In this document: positions 1-10,530 of the stretch, one piece after another
How positions within the stretch are numbered: the stretch's first letter is position 1
Layout of the letters: every line of letters starts with the position of its first letter
From: Larix sibirica
Lineage: Eukaryota; Streptophyta; Pinopsida; Pinales; Pinaceae
Length of the DNA: 14,452 nucleotides
Direction of reading: 5' to 3'
Assembly: GCA_004151065.3 (NCBI GenBank)
Contig: NWUY0300010471.1
Coordinates: forward strand, 22,354 to 36,805
Notes under the pieces: generated by a model
Seen by the model: the letters and a program-made list of their open reading frames with translations, nothing else
Databases searched by the model: none
What the model was told of the DNA's origin: nothing
Position numbers and translations under genes: made by a program

Positions 1-968
1 GTTTGTTGGTGGTTGCAGGTATCTTTCATTGATTAGGGTCTCCCCCTGGGTTTTGGAGTTACCGAAGTGTTGAGAGGTTAGAATGTGATGACAATGGGTC
101 TAACTCTATCCCAAGCTTACCGTCATAGCACTAGGCCTACAAGCCTTGACTTGCTAAGAGGTGCTAGTTTGAGCGGTAACAGGTCTCATAACAGATTTGC
201 ATATCATTCTTAGGCTTGTTTTTAGGTAGCTTAAATTCTGGAAATTATCAATTGAACTTGTCGTAAAAACAGATGTAAGTTAGACCCATGTAGTGCTGGA
301 AATAAAGATCATCTTTCTTGTGTAAATCATCCTCAAAAATTTATACAAATCTGTGTTCAATTTCTGCATTTTCAGATCAGATTTACAGTGACCTAAAGTG
401 CTGAAATAAATCATCCTAAGATAGGTTTTAAGAGTAGTTTTGACCACTCAATAAATCTCAAAATTTTATTTTGTTTTAGCACTTCAATTCCAGATCTCAA
501 ATGGACTCATGTGGCTGTAATTTTCATCTTTGGAATTTCTGCAAGCAAAATTTTCAAATTGTTTCATTTCCTAAGTGTTTGTCCCTTGCTTATGTACTTT
601 GGCATATATTTGACAATCACTTTGTAAGGTTAATTAAATATGCACAACAAACTCAGCAACCTAAATCAGATTTCAATCAACCAATTTAGGCTTGCATTAA
701 TCAAAAGACTTAATCAAACCAATCAATATTTAGGGATGGCCCCCTTGACCTAGGGAGAGCCGGTCAAAAGTGAGAGTAGTATACTGAGGTGACATTGGTA
801 CCTCTCCTATGGTTACCCCGAAGATAGCATTCATGGATTAGGACTTTCTCCACTTAAAGGTTAATCTGAGCTGTAACGAAGCACAGATCTGAAAATTAGA
901 TAAGTGATTTGTGTTTAATGATTTTCTTTTAAGAAATAAAGGATGAAAAGACAATCATTTCATTAACA
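1..968. other. Left flank of the LINE, copy 1; no gene seen
   Basis: This is AT-rich non-coding sequence with stops in all frames. The longest ATG-led frame (501-689, 62 codons) has no recognisable domain and a low-complexity composition, so I do not call it a gene. The sequence looks like ordinary plant intergenic DNA, possibly part of an older repeat, but I saw no LTR ends, primer-binding site or polyprotein motif. Base composition changes to more GC-rich near 965-975, where I place the 5' edge of the LINE. Confidence 0.6.
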
Positions 969-1309
969 TCGAGAACGGGAGCTTCTGGTTAGTGTATTTG
1001 TCGATGGCGGGCGACTAGGGTTCGTGGTGGCAGTCGATGGTCGTCTACCGGGCTGCGGGCTCCGCTGTATCGACCTGACAGAGGTCAGGGTTAGGGGTCT
1101 TGTCAGGGGATCACTGTTTTGTTTTGCGTGAAGGGTGGTCAAGAGGACTAGTGGTGTGGTCACACACATGGATCGGTTGTAGGGCAAGGCGGTATTTTAC
1201 ACATGGTTTGGAGCTCAGGGTGAAGAGCTGTTACAGTTATGAACCATGTTTTTACACTGTGGTAGGCTATTTTGTTTTTGCCTCCGGTTTTTTTCCTTTT
1301 TTACTGAAC
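969..1309 (+). other. LINE 5' leader / presumed internal promoter region, copy 1
   Basis: This is a GC-richer segment between the AT-rich flank and the first plausible ORF1 ATG. In L1 elements the leader carries the internal promoter, but I cannot point to specific promoter elements here. The reading frame of ORF1 stays open upstream to about 1100, but only through a TTG codon. The ATG at 1310 is the first credible start. Confidence 0.45.
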
Positions 1310-3183
1310 ATGGAAACCGATGAATTGCTCGACTATTCTTTTGACCACTTGGACAACGAAGAGATTTGGACGACGCCAACTAGCACGGCGAGGGGTGAGG
1401 TGGCTGGTTTCTGTGCGTCAAGGGTTATCGGGGTCACTGTTGCACCTTCTGAACCTCTGTATGGGTCAGGTTTTTCCCCCTCCGGATTTCTGGTAACTTC
1501 TCTGTCTCAGACTTCGCTCCTGACGGTTCCGCAGTGGAAGGTTTCTATTGTTTCACCTAAGCCGGAGGGTAATGATGTCCCTCTCTGGACTCCTAATCAT
1601 GTCCTTCAGGCCTTTGAAGGTTGAAACAGGGAGGATGGAGGGGTTTTGCATGGGGTTGGTTTGCGGTCGACGGTAAACAAGCTTCAGTGCGCTCAGTCTG
1701 TCTCTCAGGAGTTCGGAGGACATTTTGGGGTGCAGGCGGAGGGTTTTGGAACGGGTTGTGTTGGAGCTCAGGAACAGCGTGGTTTTGCTAGCCCCAAGGT
1801 CGGCTTTGAAACGAGCTCTGAAGAATGGAGAGGGGGCTCCTCTGATAGTGCGGCAATTCCAGAGAAGAGATGCAGAAAACGTTGGTTAAAATCCAGCCGC
1901 ACCAAGTACAACTACGCTCTTGGTGAAGATATTGAGTGGCATCAGGTTTTACAGATGACGGACAAGACGCTAGTGGGGAAGGCTTTGGGCCGGTCCTTTG
2001 CATTGCGGACCATTGTAGGGTGGACTGGTGAACATTGGCAGGCACAGCTTGGATATGTTCCCGAAGTTGTGGAACTGACCCGGAATTGGTTCGCTTTCAA
2101 CTTCCTTTTGGCGAACCATGCACTTTGGGTACTTAACAGAAACTGGAGTTGGGAACATTGCCCTGTACTGCTTAAGCCATGGCACCCAATGTTCGATGCT
2201 AGTAGGGAATGGTTGGACTTGGTTCCTCTTTGGGTCCGTCTCCCGGGTCTCCCGTTACATTACTGGCCTAAACATCATTTCAGAGGCATTGGGAACATCC
2301 TCGGCACCTATTTGGAAGGGGATTACTCCTTTATTCATACTAAACAGAGGAAGGTGGCGAGGATTTTGGTCAGTTTAAACGTCAGAGATGGGCTCGCAAA
2401 AGATATGAATCTCAGTTGGGGCCCTTATACCTATGTTCAAAAGCTGGACTATGAAAACATCCCCTTTAGGTGTAGAAGATGTCATGCTTATGGACACCCG
2501 GTGGCTAAATGCAAACTTCCACTCAGGACAAGGAATGGCGACAGGCATAAAGGGTTGGATGGGGCTGGGAAACATCCACCAGAGGTTTCAACAAGACCTA
2601 CTCATTCTCCGTTGGCTCAAGAGGATACTGGTAGAGAGCAAGTGCATGAATCTTCTTCGGAGGAGGAGCAGCTTCATGTACCTGTTGAGGAGGTCATTGG
2701 TGGACCATCCGACATTCTTCACTCTCAGGGGCTTCAGTTCGCAGGTATTATACCTCCCTCCATTACTCCTTTTAATTTTGTTATGAATAATGTTTCTCTC
2801 GCTGGGCTGGATTGGGTTGAGGCCCTGAAAAACTTGAAGATTTCCCCCTCATCTGATGTGGTTACTATCAAACTCATTGAACCACCCCTTCCCTCACTGG
2901 AGGAGGTGTCTCCCAAATTGAATCCGGACCCTGACCCGGCCTTCGAGGAGGAAGTTTCTCCGTCCTCTCCACATGACTCTTCAGACTCCAGATATTTCCT
3001 CCGTTCTGCCACTAAACAAGCTTCTGGGGGTCTAGGGATTGGGAAGGTTGGGCCTACTAAAGGGAGAGGAAGTCGTTTATCTCCAAGGCACAGTCAAAAG
3101 CAAAATTGGACCTTTTGGAAGGAAAACAGCAGACTATTGATAGGGCGCTTAGAGCAGTGCGTACCCACAAGAAGGGTCGTTGA
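1310..3183 (+). pseudogene. LINE ORF1 protein (DUF4283 + CCHC zinc knuckle), copy 1, broken
   Basis: This is the RNA-binding protein of a plant L1 element, which would coat the element's RNA. I chose the ATG at 1310 (METDELLDYSF) because it begins an acidic N-terminus typical of the family. The frame runs through an in-frame TGA at 1622-1624 and continues to about 3072. A DUF4283-like region lies at about residues 218-360 (key stretch LWVRLPGLPLHYW), followed by a zinc knuckle CX2CX4HX4C at residues 388-401 (2471-2512). A Ser/Glu/Pro-rich linker comes next. Near 3072 a one-base loss shifts the frame. The better C-terminus lies in the new frame (SKAQSKAKLDLLEG) and ends at TGA 3181-3183. The TGA at 1622 fits a CGA-to-TGA change. 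The frame assignment after 3072 is inference. Confidence 0.8.
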
Positions 3184-3185
3184 TG
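3181..3185 (+). promoter_or_regulatory. TGATG stop-start overlap between ORF1 and ORF2, copy 1
   Basis: The ORF1 stop TGA (3181-3183) shares its last base with the ORF2 start ATG (3183-3185), if the frame-restored ORF1 end is right. Such overlaps are known in some non-LTR elements (SART1 of silkworm) to support termination-reinitiation. That role here is inference. Confidence 0.5.
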
Positions 3186-5038
3186 AAAATTATGTCCTTC
3201 AACTGTCGGGGTTTGGCTGGTCCCCATAAAAGATCAGCACTAAGGAGGGTGGTTTCTTTAGACCCCCGGATATCATACTGCTACAGGAAACTCTGGGTGT
3301 TGGGGGGGTGGTGAAAGCGATGTTTGAGAGTTGGTTCAGTGGTTGGACTTTTGTTACTTTGGATGTTCGTGGTTGTTCTGGTGGTCTGGCTATTGGCTGC
3401 AATGACAGGTCGGTTAAAATTCACAATGTTTGGGGGATGGAATCGGTCCTTGGTTTGTCGTGCTCAGCTTTGGACTTAGGAGAATTAATTTCTGTGGTGA
3501 ATGTTTATGTACCTTATCTCAATCGTGTCCCCTTCTGGGATTTGCTACTCAACAATCCTCTTCTTCAGGGGGATACTTTACTGCTGGGTGGAGATTTAAA
3601 CTTTTCTTTGGGACAATCGGAAGTTTGGGGGCCCAGGGCTCGGTCAGATCCTCTGGCCAGTTTGTTCACTCAGAGACTAGCGGAACATAACTTGATTGAC
3701 ATTGAGCCCTTAAAACTCAAGCCTACTTGGAGAAACAATCGTGTTGGGGATAGCAGAGCAGCGAAGCATTTGGACCGGTTTTTAGTCTCGAAATCTTTAG
3801 TGAATAGGTTTTTTCTTCTAACACAATGGGTGGGATCAGGAGGTGCCTCTGATCATTTTCCTATTTTTATTGAACTTTGGCCTGGTCCTCCAAAACCTCC
3901 TGGTCCCCTAAAGTTTAATAAGATATGGCTAAAAGATGATTCCTTCTATACCCTGGTACATTCCTTGTGGGTTCCCTACAATCCCAAGGCTAATCTCTCG
4001 GCCTCCTTTCAGTTTGCTGCTAATTTGAAGAGGGTTAAAGGGCTCATGAGAAGCGGAACAGGGAGGACAGAGAGCTCAAGCAGATTGAGATGGACCTTGC
4101 GGTGGTGTATGAAGGTGATGGTGGAGGTTTGAGCACTCAGGAGTCTAAAGAATTATTGGTTCGTTTGGAAGGAAGGAGAAACACCCTTCTGTTGGAAAAG
4201 GAGGAAACTTGGCGTCTTAAGAGCAGAGCGACTTGGTTGGATGCAGGGGATGAGAATACTAAGTTTTTTCATGCCTACTGGAAAGGTAGGAAAGCTGCAA
4301 ATACTATCTGGAGCCTGGAAAATGCTCTGGGGGAGCCTCAAACTACTTTTGATGGGATGGCTCAAGTGGGGGTCGATCACTTTCAGGACCTCTTTCGGGT
4401 CCCTAATCAAGCCACTGTTGCGGAGGTGATTAGTGTGGCTCAATTCTTGTCCCGTTTAGTTGAAGAGGAAGATAATCGAGCCTTGATGGAAGCGATTTCT
4501 GAAGAAGAATTAAAAGCAGCTCTTCACAGTTTCCAGAAAGATAAGAGTCTGGGACCGGACTGCTGGTCTATCGAATTTCTTCTGGCCCTGTATGATTTTT
4601 TGGGGGAGGATTTATTACAAGTGATGGAAGATACAAGAATTTCTAGGAGGATTCAGGCCTGTTTTAATTCAACCTTTATTGCTTTAATCTCCAAGTCGAA
4701 CAATCCTACTTCTCTCAATGATTTTAGACCTATCTCACTGTGCAAATGTGTGTACAAGGTTGTCTCAAAAATCATAGCTAGAAGGATGAAAGGTATATTG
4801 TCCAGGAACATTTCTGGTGAACAATTTGGTTTCTTAGAAGGCCGTCAAATCCATGAGGCTATTGGTGTAGCACAAGAAGGTCTGCACAATATCAAGACGA
4901 AGAAACTAAAAGGAGCTATCCTTAAGATTGATCTCTCCATGGCTTATGACAAAGTAAGTTGGCTCTACATTCATATGCTTCTTACTCATTTGGGTTTTGA
5001 TATTGGGTTTATCAGGTGGATCATGAGCTGTATTACCA
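3183..5038 (+). pseudogene. LINE ORF2, copy 1: endonuclease and 5' part of RT, broken and cut off
   Basis: ORF2 starts at ATG 3183 with MKIMSFNCRGLAGP, the usual start of an L1 apurinic-like endonuclease. The frame is lost at the C run 3263-3267 (one base short). It is recovered in the next frame with the catalytic Glu of LLQET (3287-3289), GGDLNF (3587-3604), LDRFLVS and the terminal SDHFPI (3848-3865). A second one-base loss near 4050 moves the frame again. The segment that follows holds the RT entry motifs DFRPISLC and KIDLSMAYDKVSW. The sequence then ends at 5038 beside the n at 5039, before the FVDD motif. Codons after 5039 belong to unrelated flanking sequence and give a false C-terminus. 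Confidence 0.88.
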
Positions 5039-5039
5039 N
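5039..5039. other. Single ambiguous base (n), likely contig junction
   Basis: This is the only non-ACGT symbol in the window, and it sits exactly where the homology between the two copies ends. To its left the sequence is RT coding sequence; to its right it is the left flank of the second copy. This placement marks an assembly join and not a polymorphism. Confidence 0.9.
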
Positions 5040-5118
5040 ATTGTGTCTTGATTTGATATTGTTTGACTCCGATGAGGCACTGATCATATCTATTCAGGTT
5101 TAGTGGAAGGTATTTGTG
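5040..5118. other. 79-bp single-copy segment upstream of the second copy
   Basis: These bases have no counterpart elsewhere in the window. They lead without a break into the left flank that also starts the window at base 1, so they are best read as the true upstream neighbour of position 1. No gene or signal was seen. Any open frame running from the RT through 5039 into this segment is chimeric. Confidence 0.75.
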
Positions 5119-6086
5119 GTTTGTTGGTGGTTGTAGGTATCTTTCATTGATTAGGGTCTCCCCCTGGGTTTTGGAGTTACCGAAGTGTTGAGAGGTTAGA
5201 ATGTGATGACAATGGGTCTAACTCTATCCCAAGCTTACCGTCATAGCACTAGGCCTACAAGCCTTGACTTGCTAAGAGGTGCTAGTTTGAGCGGTAACAG
5301 GTCTCATAACAGATTTGCATATCATTCTTAGGCTTGTTTTTAGGTAGCTTAAATTCTGGAAATTATCAATTGAACTTGTCGTAAAAACAGATGTAAGTTA
5401 GACCCATGTAGTGCTGGAAATAAAGATCATCTTTCTTGTGTAAATCATCCTCAAAAATTTATACAAATCTGTGTTCAATTTCTGCATTTTCAGATCAGAT
5501 TTACAGTGACCTAAAGTGCTGAAATAAATCATCCTAAGATAGGTTTTAAGAGTAGTTTTGACCACTCAATAAATCTCAAAATTTTATTTTGTTTTAGCAC
5601 TTCAATTCCAGATCTCAAATGGACTCATGTGGCTGTAATTTTCATCTTTGGAATTTCTGCAAGCAAAATTTTCAAATTGTTTCATTTCCTAAGTGTTTGT
5701 CCCTTGCTTATGTACTTTGGCATATATTTGACAATCACTTTGTAAGGTTAATTAAATATGCACAACAAACTCAGCAACCTAAATCAGATTTCAATCAACC
5801 AATTTAGGCTTGCATTAATCAAAAGACTTAATCAAACCAATCAATATTTAGGGATGGCCCCCTTGACCTAGGGAGAGCCGGTCAAAAGTGAGAGTAGTAT
5901 ACTGAGGTGACATTGGTACCTCTCCTATGGTTACCCCGAAGATAGCATTCATGGATTAGGACTTTCTCCACTTAAAGGTTAATCTGAGCTGTAACGAAGC
6001 ACAGATCTGAAAATTAGATAAGTGATTTGTGTTTAATGATTTTCTTTTAAGAAATAAAGGATGAAAAGACAATCATTTCATTAACA
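5119..6086. other. Left flank of the LINE, copy 2; no gene seen
   Basis: This is the same AT-rich non-coding sequence as 1-968. It has no coding region, RNA gene or clear element ends. The last bases before the LINE (about 6045-6086) would hold the left target-site duplication, but I could not match them convincingly to the sequence after the A tail. Confidence 0.6.
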
Positions 6087-6427
6087 TCGAGAACGGGAGC
6101 TTCTGGTTAGTGTATTTGTCGATGGCGGGCGACTAGGGTTCGTGGTGGCAGTCGATGGTCGTCTACCGGGCTGCGGGCTCCGCTGTATCGACCTGACAGA
6201 GGTCAGGGTTAGGGGTCTTGTCAGGGGATCACTGTTTTGTTTTGCGTGAAGGGTGGTCAAGAGGACTAGTGGTGTGGTCACACACATGGATCGGTTGTAG
6301 GGCAAGGCGGTATTTTACACATGGTTTGGAGCTCAGGGTGAAGAGCTGTTACAGTTATGAACCATGTTTTTACACTGTGGTAGGCTATTTTGTTTTTGCC
6401 TCCGGTTTTTTTCCTTTTTTACTGAAC
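6087..6427 (+). other. LINE 5' leader, copy 2
   Basis: This is identical to 969-1309. It is a GC-richer leader that in active L1 elements would carry the internal promoter. No specific promoter element could be pointed out. Confidence 0.45.
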
Positions 6428-8301
6428 ATGGAAACCGATGAATTGCTCGACTATTCTTTTGACCACTTGGACAACGAAGAGATTTGGACGACGCCAACTA
6501 GCACGGCGAGGGGTGAGGTGGCTGGTTTCTGTGCGTCAAGGGTTATCGGGGTCACTGTTGCACCTTCTGAACCTCTGTATGGGTCAGGTTTTTCCCCCTC
6601 CGGATTTCTGGTAACTTCTCTGTCTCAGACTTCGCTCCTGACGGTTCCGCAGTGGAAGGTTTCTATTGTTTCACCTAAGCCGGAGGGTAATGATGTCCCT
6701 CTCTGGACTCCTAATCATGTCCTTCAGGCCTTTGAAGGTTGAAACAGGGAGGATGGAGGGGTTTTGCATGGGGTTGGTTTGCGGTCGACGGTAAACAAGC
6801 TTCAGTGCGCTCAGTCTGTCTCTCAGGAGTTCGGAGGACATTTTGGGGTGCAGGCGGAGGGTTTTGGAACGGGTTGTGTTGGAGCTCAGGAACAGCGTGG
6901 TTTTGCTAGCCCCAAGGTCGGCTTTGAAACGAGCTCTGAAGAATGGAGAGGGGGCTCCTCTGATAGTGCGGCAATTCCAGAGAAGAGATGCAGAAAACGT
7001 TGGTTAAAATCCAGCCGCACCAAGTACAACTACGCTCTTGGTGAAGATATTGAGTGGCATCAGGTTTTACAGATGACGGACAAGACGCTAGTGGGGAAGG
7101 CTTTGGGCCGGTCCTTTGCATTGCGGACCATTGTAGGGTGGACTGGTGAACATTGGCAGGCACAGCTTGGATATGTTCCCGAAGTTGTGGAACTGACCCG
7201 GAATTGGTTCGCTTTCAACTTCCTTTTGGCGAACCATGCACTTTGGGTACTTAACAGAAACTGGAGTTGGGAACATTGCCCTGTACTGCTTAAGCCATGG
7301 CACCCAATGTTCGATGCTAGTAGGGAATGGTTGGACTTGGTTCCTCTTTGGGTCCGTCTCCCGGGTCTCCCGTTACATTACTGGCCTAAACATCATTTCA
7401 GAGGCATTGGGAACATCCTCGGCACCTATTTGGAAGGGGATTACTCCTTTATTCATACTAAACAGAGGAAGGTGGCGAGGATTTTGGTCAGTTTAAACGT
7501 CAGAGATGGGCTCGCAAAAGATATGAATCTCAGTTGGGGCCCTTATACCTATGTTCAAAAGCTGGACTATGAAAACATCCCCTTTAGGTGTAGAAGATGT
7601 CATGCTTATGGACACCCGGTGGCTAAATGCAAACTTCCACTCAGGACAAGGAATGGCGACAGGCATAAAGGGTTGGATGGGGCTGGGAAACATCCACCAG
7701 AGGTTTCAACAAGACCTACTCATTCTCCGTTGGCTCAAGAGGATACTGGTAGAGAGCAAGTGCATGAATCTTCTTCGGAGGAGGAGCAGCTTCATGTACC
7801 TGTTGAGGAGGTCATTGGTGGACCATCCGACATTCTTCACTCTCAGGGGCTTCAGTTCGCAGGTATTATACCTCCCTCCATTACTCCTTTTAATTTTGTT
7901 ATGAATAATGTTTCTCTCGCTGGGCTGGATTGGGTTGAGGCCCTGAAAAACTTGAAGATTTCCCCCTCATCTGATGTGGTTACTATCAAACTCATTGAAC
8001 CACCCCTTCCCTCACTGGAGGAGGTGTCTCCCAAATTGAATCCGGACCCTGACCCGGCCTTCGAGGAGGAAGTTTCTCCGTCCTCTCCACATGACTCTTC
8101 AGACTCCAGATATTTCCTCCGTTCTGCCACTAAACAAGCTTCTGGGGGTCTAGGGATTGGGAAGGTTGGGCCTACTAAAGGGAGAGGAAGTCGTTTATCT
8201 CCAAGGCACAGTCAAAAGCAAAATTGGACCTTTTGGAAGGAAAACAGCAGACTATTGATAGGGCGCTTAGAGCAGTGCGTACCCACAAGAAGGGTCGTTG
8301 A
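6428..8301 (+). pseudogene. LINE ORF1 protein (DUF4283 + CCHC zinc knuckle), copy 2, broken
   Basis: This has the same content as the first copy: ATG at 6428, in-frame TGA at 6740-6742, a DUF4283-like region, a zinc knuckle of form CX2CX4HX4C at 7589-7630, an acidic Ser/Pro-rich linker and a one-base frame loss near 8190. The frame present before 8190 stays open to 8347, but its translation there is unlike ORF1. The alternative frame gives a Lys/Glu/Leu-rich helical end and stops at TGA 8299-8301. Counted through both lesions the protein would be about 625 residues, a size in line with plant L1 ORF1 proteins. It would act as a nucleic-acid-binding partner of ORF2 in the element's RNP. Confidence 0.82.
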
Positions 8302-8303
8302 TG
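8299..8303 (+). promoter_or_regulatory. TGATG stop-start overlap between ORF1 and ORF2, copy 2
   Basis: The inferred ORF1 stop (8299-8301) and the ORF2 start ATG (8301-8303) share one base. This suggests coupled translation in the ancestral element and depends on accepting the frameshift near 8190. Confidence 0.5.
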
Positions 8304-8990
8304 AAAATTATGTCCTTCAACTGTCGGGGTTTGGCTGGTCCCCATAAAAGATCAGCACTAAGGAGGGTGGTTTCTTTAGACCCCCGGATATCATACTGCT
8401 ACAGGAAACTCTGGGTGTTGGGGGGGTGGTGAAAGCGATGTTTGAGAGTTGGTTCAGTGGTTGGACTTTTGTTACTTTGGATGTTCGTGGTTGTTCTGGT
8501 GGTCTGGCTATTGGCTGCAATGACAGGTCGGTTAAAATTCACAATGTTTGGGGGATGGAATCGGTCCTTGGTTTGTCGTGCTCAGCTTTGGACTTAGGAG
8601 AATTAATTTCTGTGGTGAATGTTTATGTACCTTATCTCAATCGTGTCCCCTTCTGGGATTTGCTACTCAACAATCCTCTTCTTCAGGGGGATACTTTACT
8701 GCTGGGTGGAGATTTAAACTTTTCTTTGGGACAATCGGAAGTTTGGGGGCCCAGGGCTCGGTCAGATCCTCTGGCCAGTTTGTTCACTCAGAGACTAGCG
8801 GAACATAACTTGATTGACATTGAGCCCTTAAAACTCAAGCCTACTTGGAGAAACAATCGTGTTGGGGATAGCAGAGCAGCGAAGCATTTGGACCGGTTTT
8901 TAGTCTCGAAATCTTTAGTGAATAGGTTTTTTCTTCTAACACAATGGGTGGGATCAGGAGGTGCCTCTGATCATTTTCCTATTTTTATTG
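8301..8990 (+). other. Endonuclease domain of ORF2 (APE-like, EEP fold)
   Basis: Family motifs appear in the right order: SFNCRG near the start, LLQET with the catalytic Glu at 8405-8407, NVYVP, GGDLNF (about 8705-8722), LKPTWRNN, LDRFLVS and SDHFPI (8966-8983), whose Asp-His pair is catalytic. All the expected active-site residues are visible. The domain is broken only by the one-base loss at the C run 8381-8385, between SFNCRG and LLQET. In active elements this domain nicks AT-rich target DNA. Confidence 0.9.
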
Positions 8991-9169
8991 AACTTTGGCC
9001 TGGTCCTCCAAAACCTCCTGGTCCCCTAAAGTTTAATAAGATATGGCTAAAAGATGATTCCTTCTATACCCTGGTACATTCCTTGTGGGTTCCCTACAAT
9101 CCCAAGGCTAATCTCTCGGCCTCCTTTCAGTTTGCTGCTAATTTGAAGAGGGTTAAAGGGCTCATGAGA

Positions 9170-10530
9170 AGCGGAACAGGGAGGACAGAGAGCTCAAGCA
9201 GATTGAGATGGACCTTGCGGTGGTGTATGAAGGTGATGGTGGAGGTTTGAGCACTCAGGAGTCTAAAGAATTATTGGTTCGTTTGGAAGGAAGGAGAAAC
9301 ACCCTTCTGTTGGAAAAGGAGGAAACTTGGCGTCTTAAGAGCAGAGCGACTTGGTTGGATGCAGGGGATGAGAATACTAAGTTTTTTCATGCCTACTGGA
9401 AAGGTAGGAAAGCTGCAAATACTATCTGGAGCCTGGAAAATGCTCTGGGGGAGCCTCAAACTACTTTTGATGGGATGGCTCAAGTGGGGGTCGATCACTT
9501 TCAGGACCTCTTTCGGGTCCCTAATCAAGCCACTGTTGCGGAGGTGATTAGTGTGGCTCAATTCTTGTCCCGTTTAGTTGAAGAGGAAGATAATCGAGCC
9601 TTGATGGAAGCGATTTCTGAAGAAGAATTAAAAGCAGCTCTTCACAGTTTCCAGAAAGATAAGAGTCTGGGACCGGACTGCTGGTCTATCGAATTTCTTC
9701 TGGCCCTGTATGATTTTTTGGGGGAGGATTTATTACAAGTGATGGAAGATACAAGAATTTCTAGGAGGATTCAGGCCTGTTTTAATTCAACCTTTATTGC
9801 TTTAATCTCCAAGTCGAACAATCCTACTTCTCTCAATGATTTTAGACCTATCTCACTGTGCAAATGTGTGTACAAGGTTGTCTCAAAAATCATAGCTAGA
9901 AGGATGAAAGGTATATTGTCCAGGAACATTTCTGGTGAACAATTTGGTTTCTTAGAAGGCCGTCAAATCCATGAGGCTATTGGTGTAGCACAAGAAGGTC
10001 TGCACAATATCAAGACGAAGAAACTAAAAGGAGCTATCCTTAAGATTGATCTCTCCATGGCTTATGACAAAGTAAGTTGGCTCTACATTCATATGCTTCT
10101 TACTCATTTGGGTTTTGATATTGGGTTTATCAGGTGGATCATGAGCTGTATTACCACGATCTCTTTCTCTGTTCTTATCAATGGGGCGGCTCCCCCTTCT
10201 TTCATTCAAAGAGAGGCCTCTGTCAAGGCTGTCCATTGTCCCCTTTACTTTTTCTCCTGGTTGCTGAGGATCTGAGCAGGGCTCTTCGGGATGCTAAAAG
10301 ACTGGGCACTCTTCGGAGCATTCAGGTGGCTCCTGACCTTTTCATTACTCATTTACTTTTTGTAGATGATATACTTATTTTTTGTACTAGTTCTGTTAGA
10401 GATGTTGAAACTATCCGTGGCATTTTGGAACTTTTTTCAAAAGCAACTGGGATGGATATTAATGCGGGAAAATCCACTCTTTCTATTAATCTGTTAAGGG
10501 AGGTTGAGATTCAAGCTTTCACTAGGGTCT
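9170..10530 (+). other. Reverse transcriptase domain of ORF2
   Basis: RT motifs seen are DFRPISLC, GEQFGFLEGRQIHEAI, KIDLSMAYDKVSW (catalytic Asp at 10048-10050), then after the frame change near 10209 RGLCQGCPLSPLLFLL, and FVDD (10359-10370) with the second and third catalytic Asp. ALISKSNNP stands where the family usually has ALIPK. All three catalytic aspartates are kept. GLKYLGFQL, the region after the palm, follows just downstream. The frame lesion between 10204 and 10216 looks like one lost base. Confidence 0.92.

Larger units (their letters stand above)
1..5038. repeat. First copy of a 5038-bp direct duplication
   Basis: This stretch matches 5119-10156 base for base at a constant offset of 5118. 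Reading by eye I found one difference, c at 16 versus t at 5134, and all long reading frames in the two copies give the same proteins. It contains about 970 bases of left flank and the first 4 kb of a LINE. It ends at 5038, next to the only ambiguous base of the window, in the middle of the reverse transcriptase. An unmerged contig overlap explains this best; a real and very recent tandem duplication cannot be excluded. Confidence 0.95.
969..5038 (+). mobile_element. L1-type LINE, copy 1, cut off at the N junction
   Basis: This is the 5' leader, ORF1 and the first part of ORF2 (endonuclease and the start of reverse transcriptase) of a plant L1-type non-LTR retrotransposon. Its 3' half is missing because the sequence stops at the ambiguous base 5039. 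Every lesion it contains (the TGA at 1622 and frameshifts near 3072, 3265 and 4050) is also present in the second copy. The two copies therefore derive from the same decayed insertion and are not two independent insertions. The 5' boundary is uncertain by some tens of bases. Confidence 0.88.
5119..10156. repeat. Second copy of the 5038-bp direct duplication
   Basis: This is the counterpart of 1-5038. Unlike the first copy it continues without interruption past 10156 into the rest of the LINE, so this is the copy to use for annotating the locus. Confidence 0.95.

Noticed and set aside
501-689. 62-codon ATG-led frame in the left flank (also 5619-5807)
   Set aside because: There is no domain and the composition is AT-rich flank. 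It appears twice only because of the duplication.
1-968. Left flank as a solo LTR
   Set aside because: No TG...CA ends, target duplication or primer-binding site could be located.
1100-1309. Upstream extension of ORF1 from TTG
   Set aside because: TTG is an unlikely start in a plant, and this part of the translation does not look like ORF1. The ATG at 1310 starts the family-like N-terminus.
3184-3229. ORF1 continuing to the stop at 3229 as the true C-terminus
   Set aside because: From about 3072 this frame is out of phase with the better helical C-terminus that ends at 3183. Its last codons are the ORF2 start read in a wrong frame.
963-3402. Several minus-strand frames over ORF1 and ORF2 (repeated in copy 2)
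   Set aside because: They are shadows opposite the + strand LINE genes and have no domains of their own.
5039-5103. RT reading frame continuing through the n to a stop at 5103
   Set aside because: The bases after 5039 are flank sequence, so the C-terminus is a chimera of the contig join.
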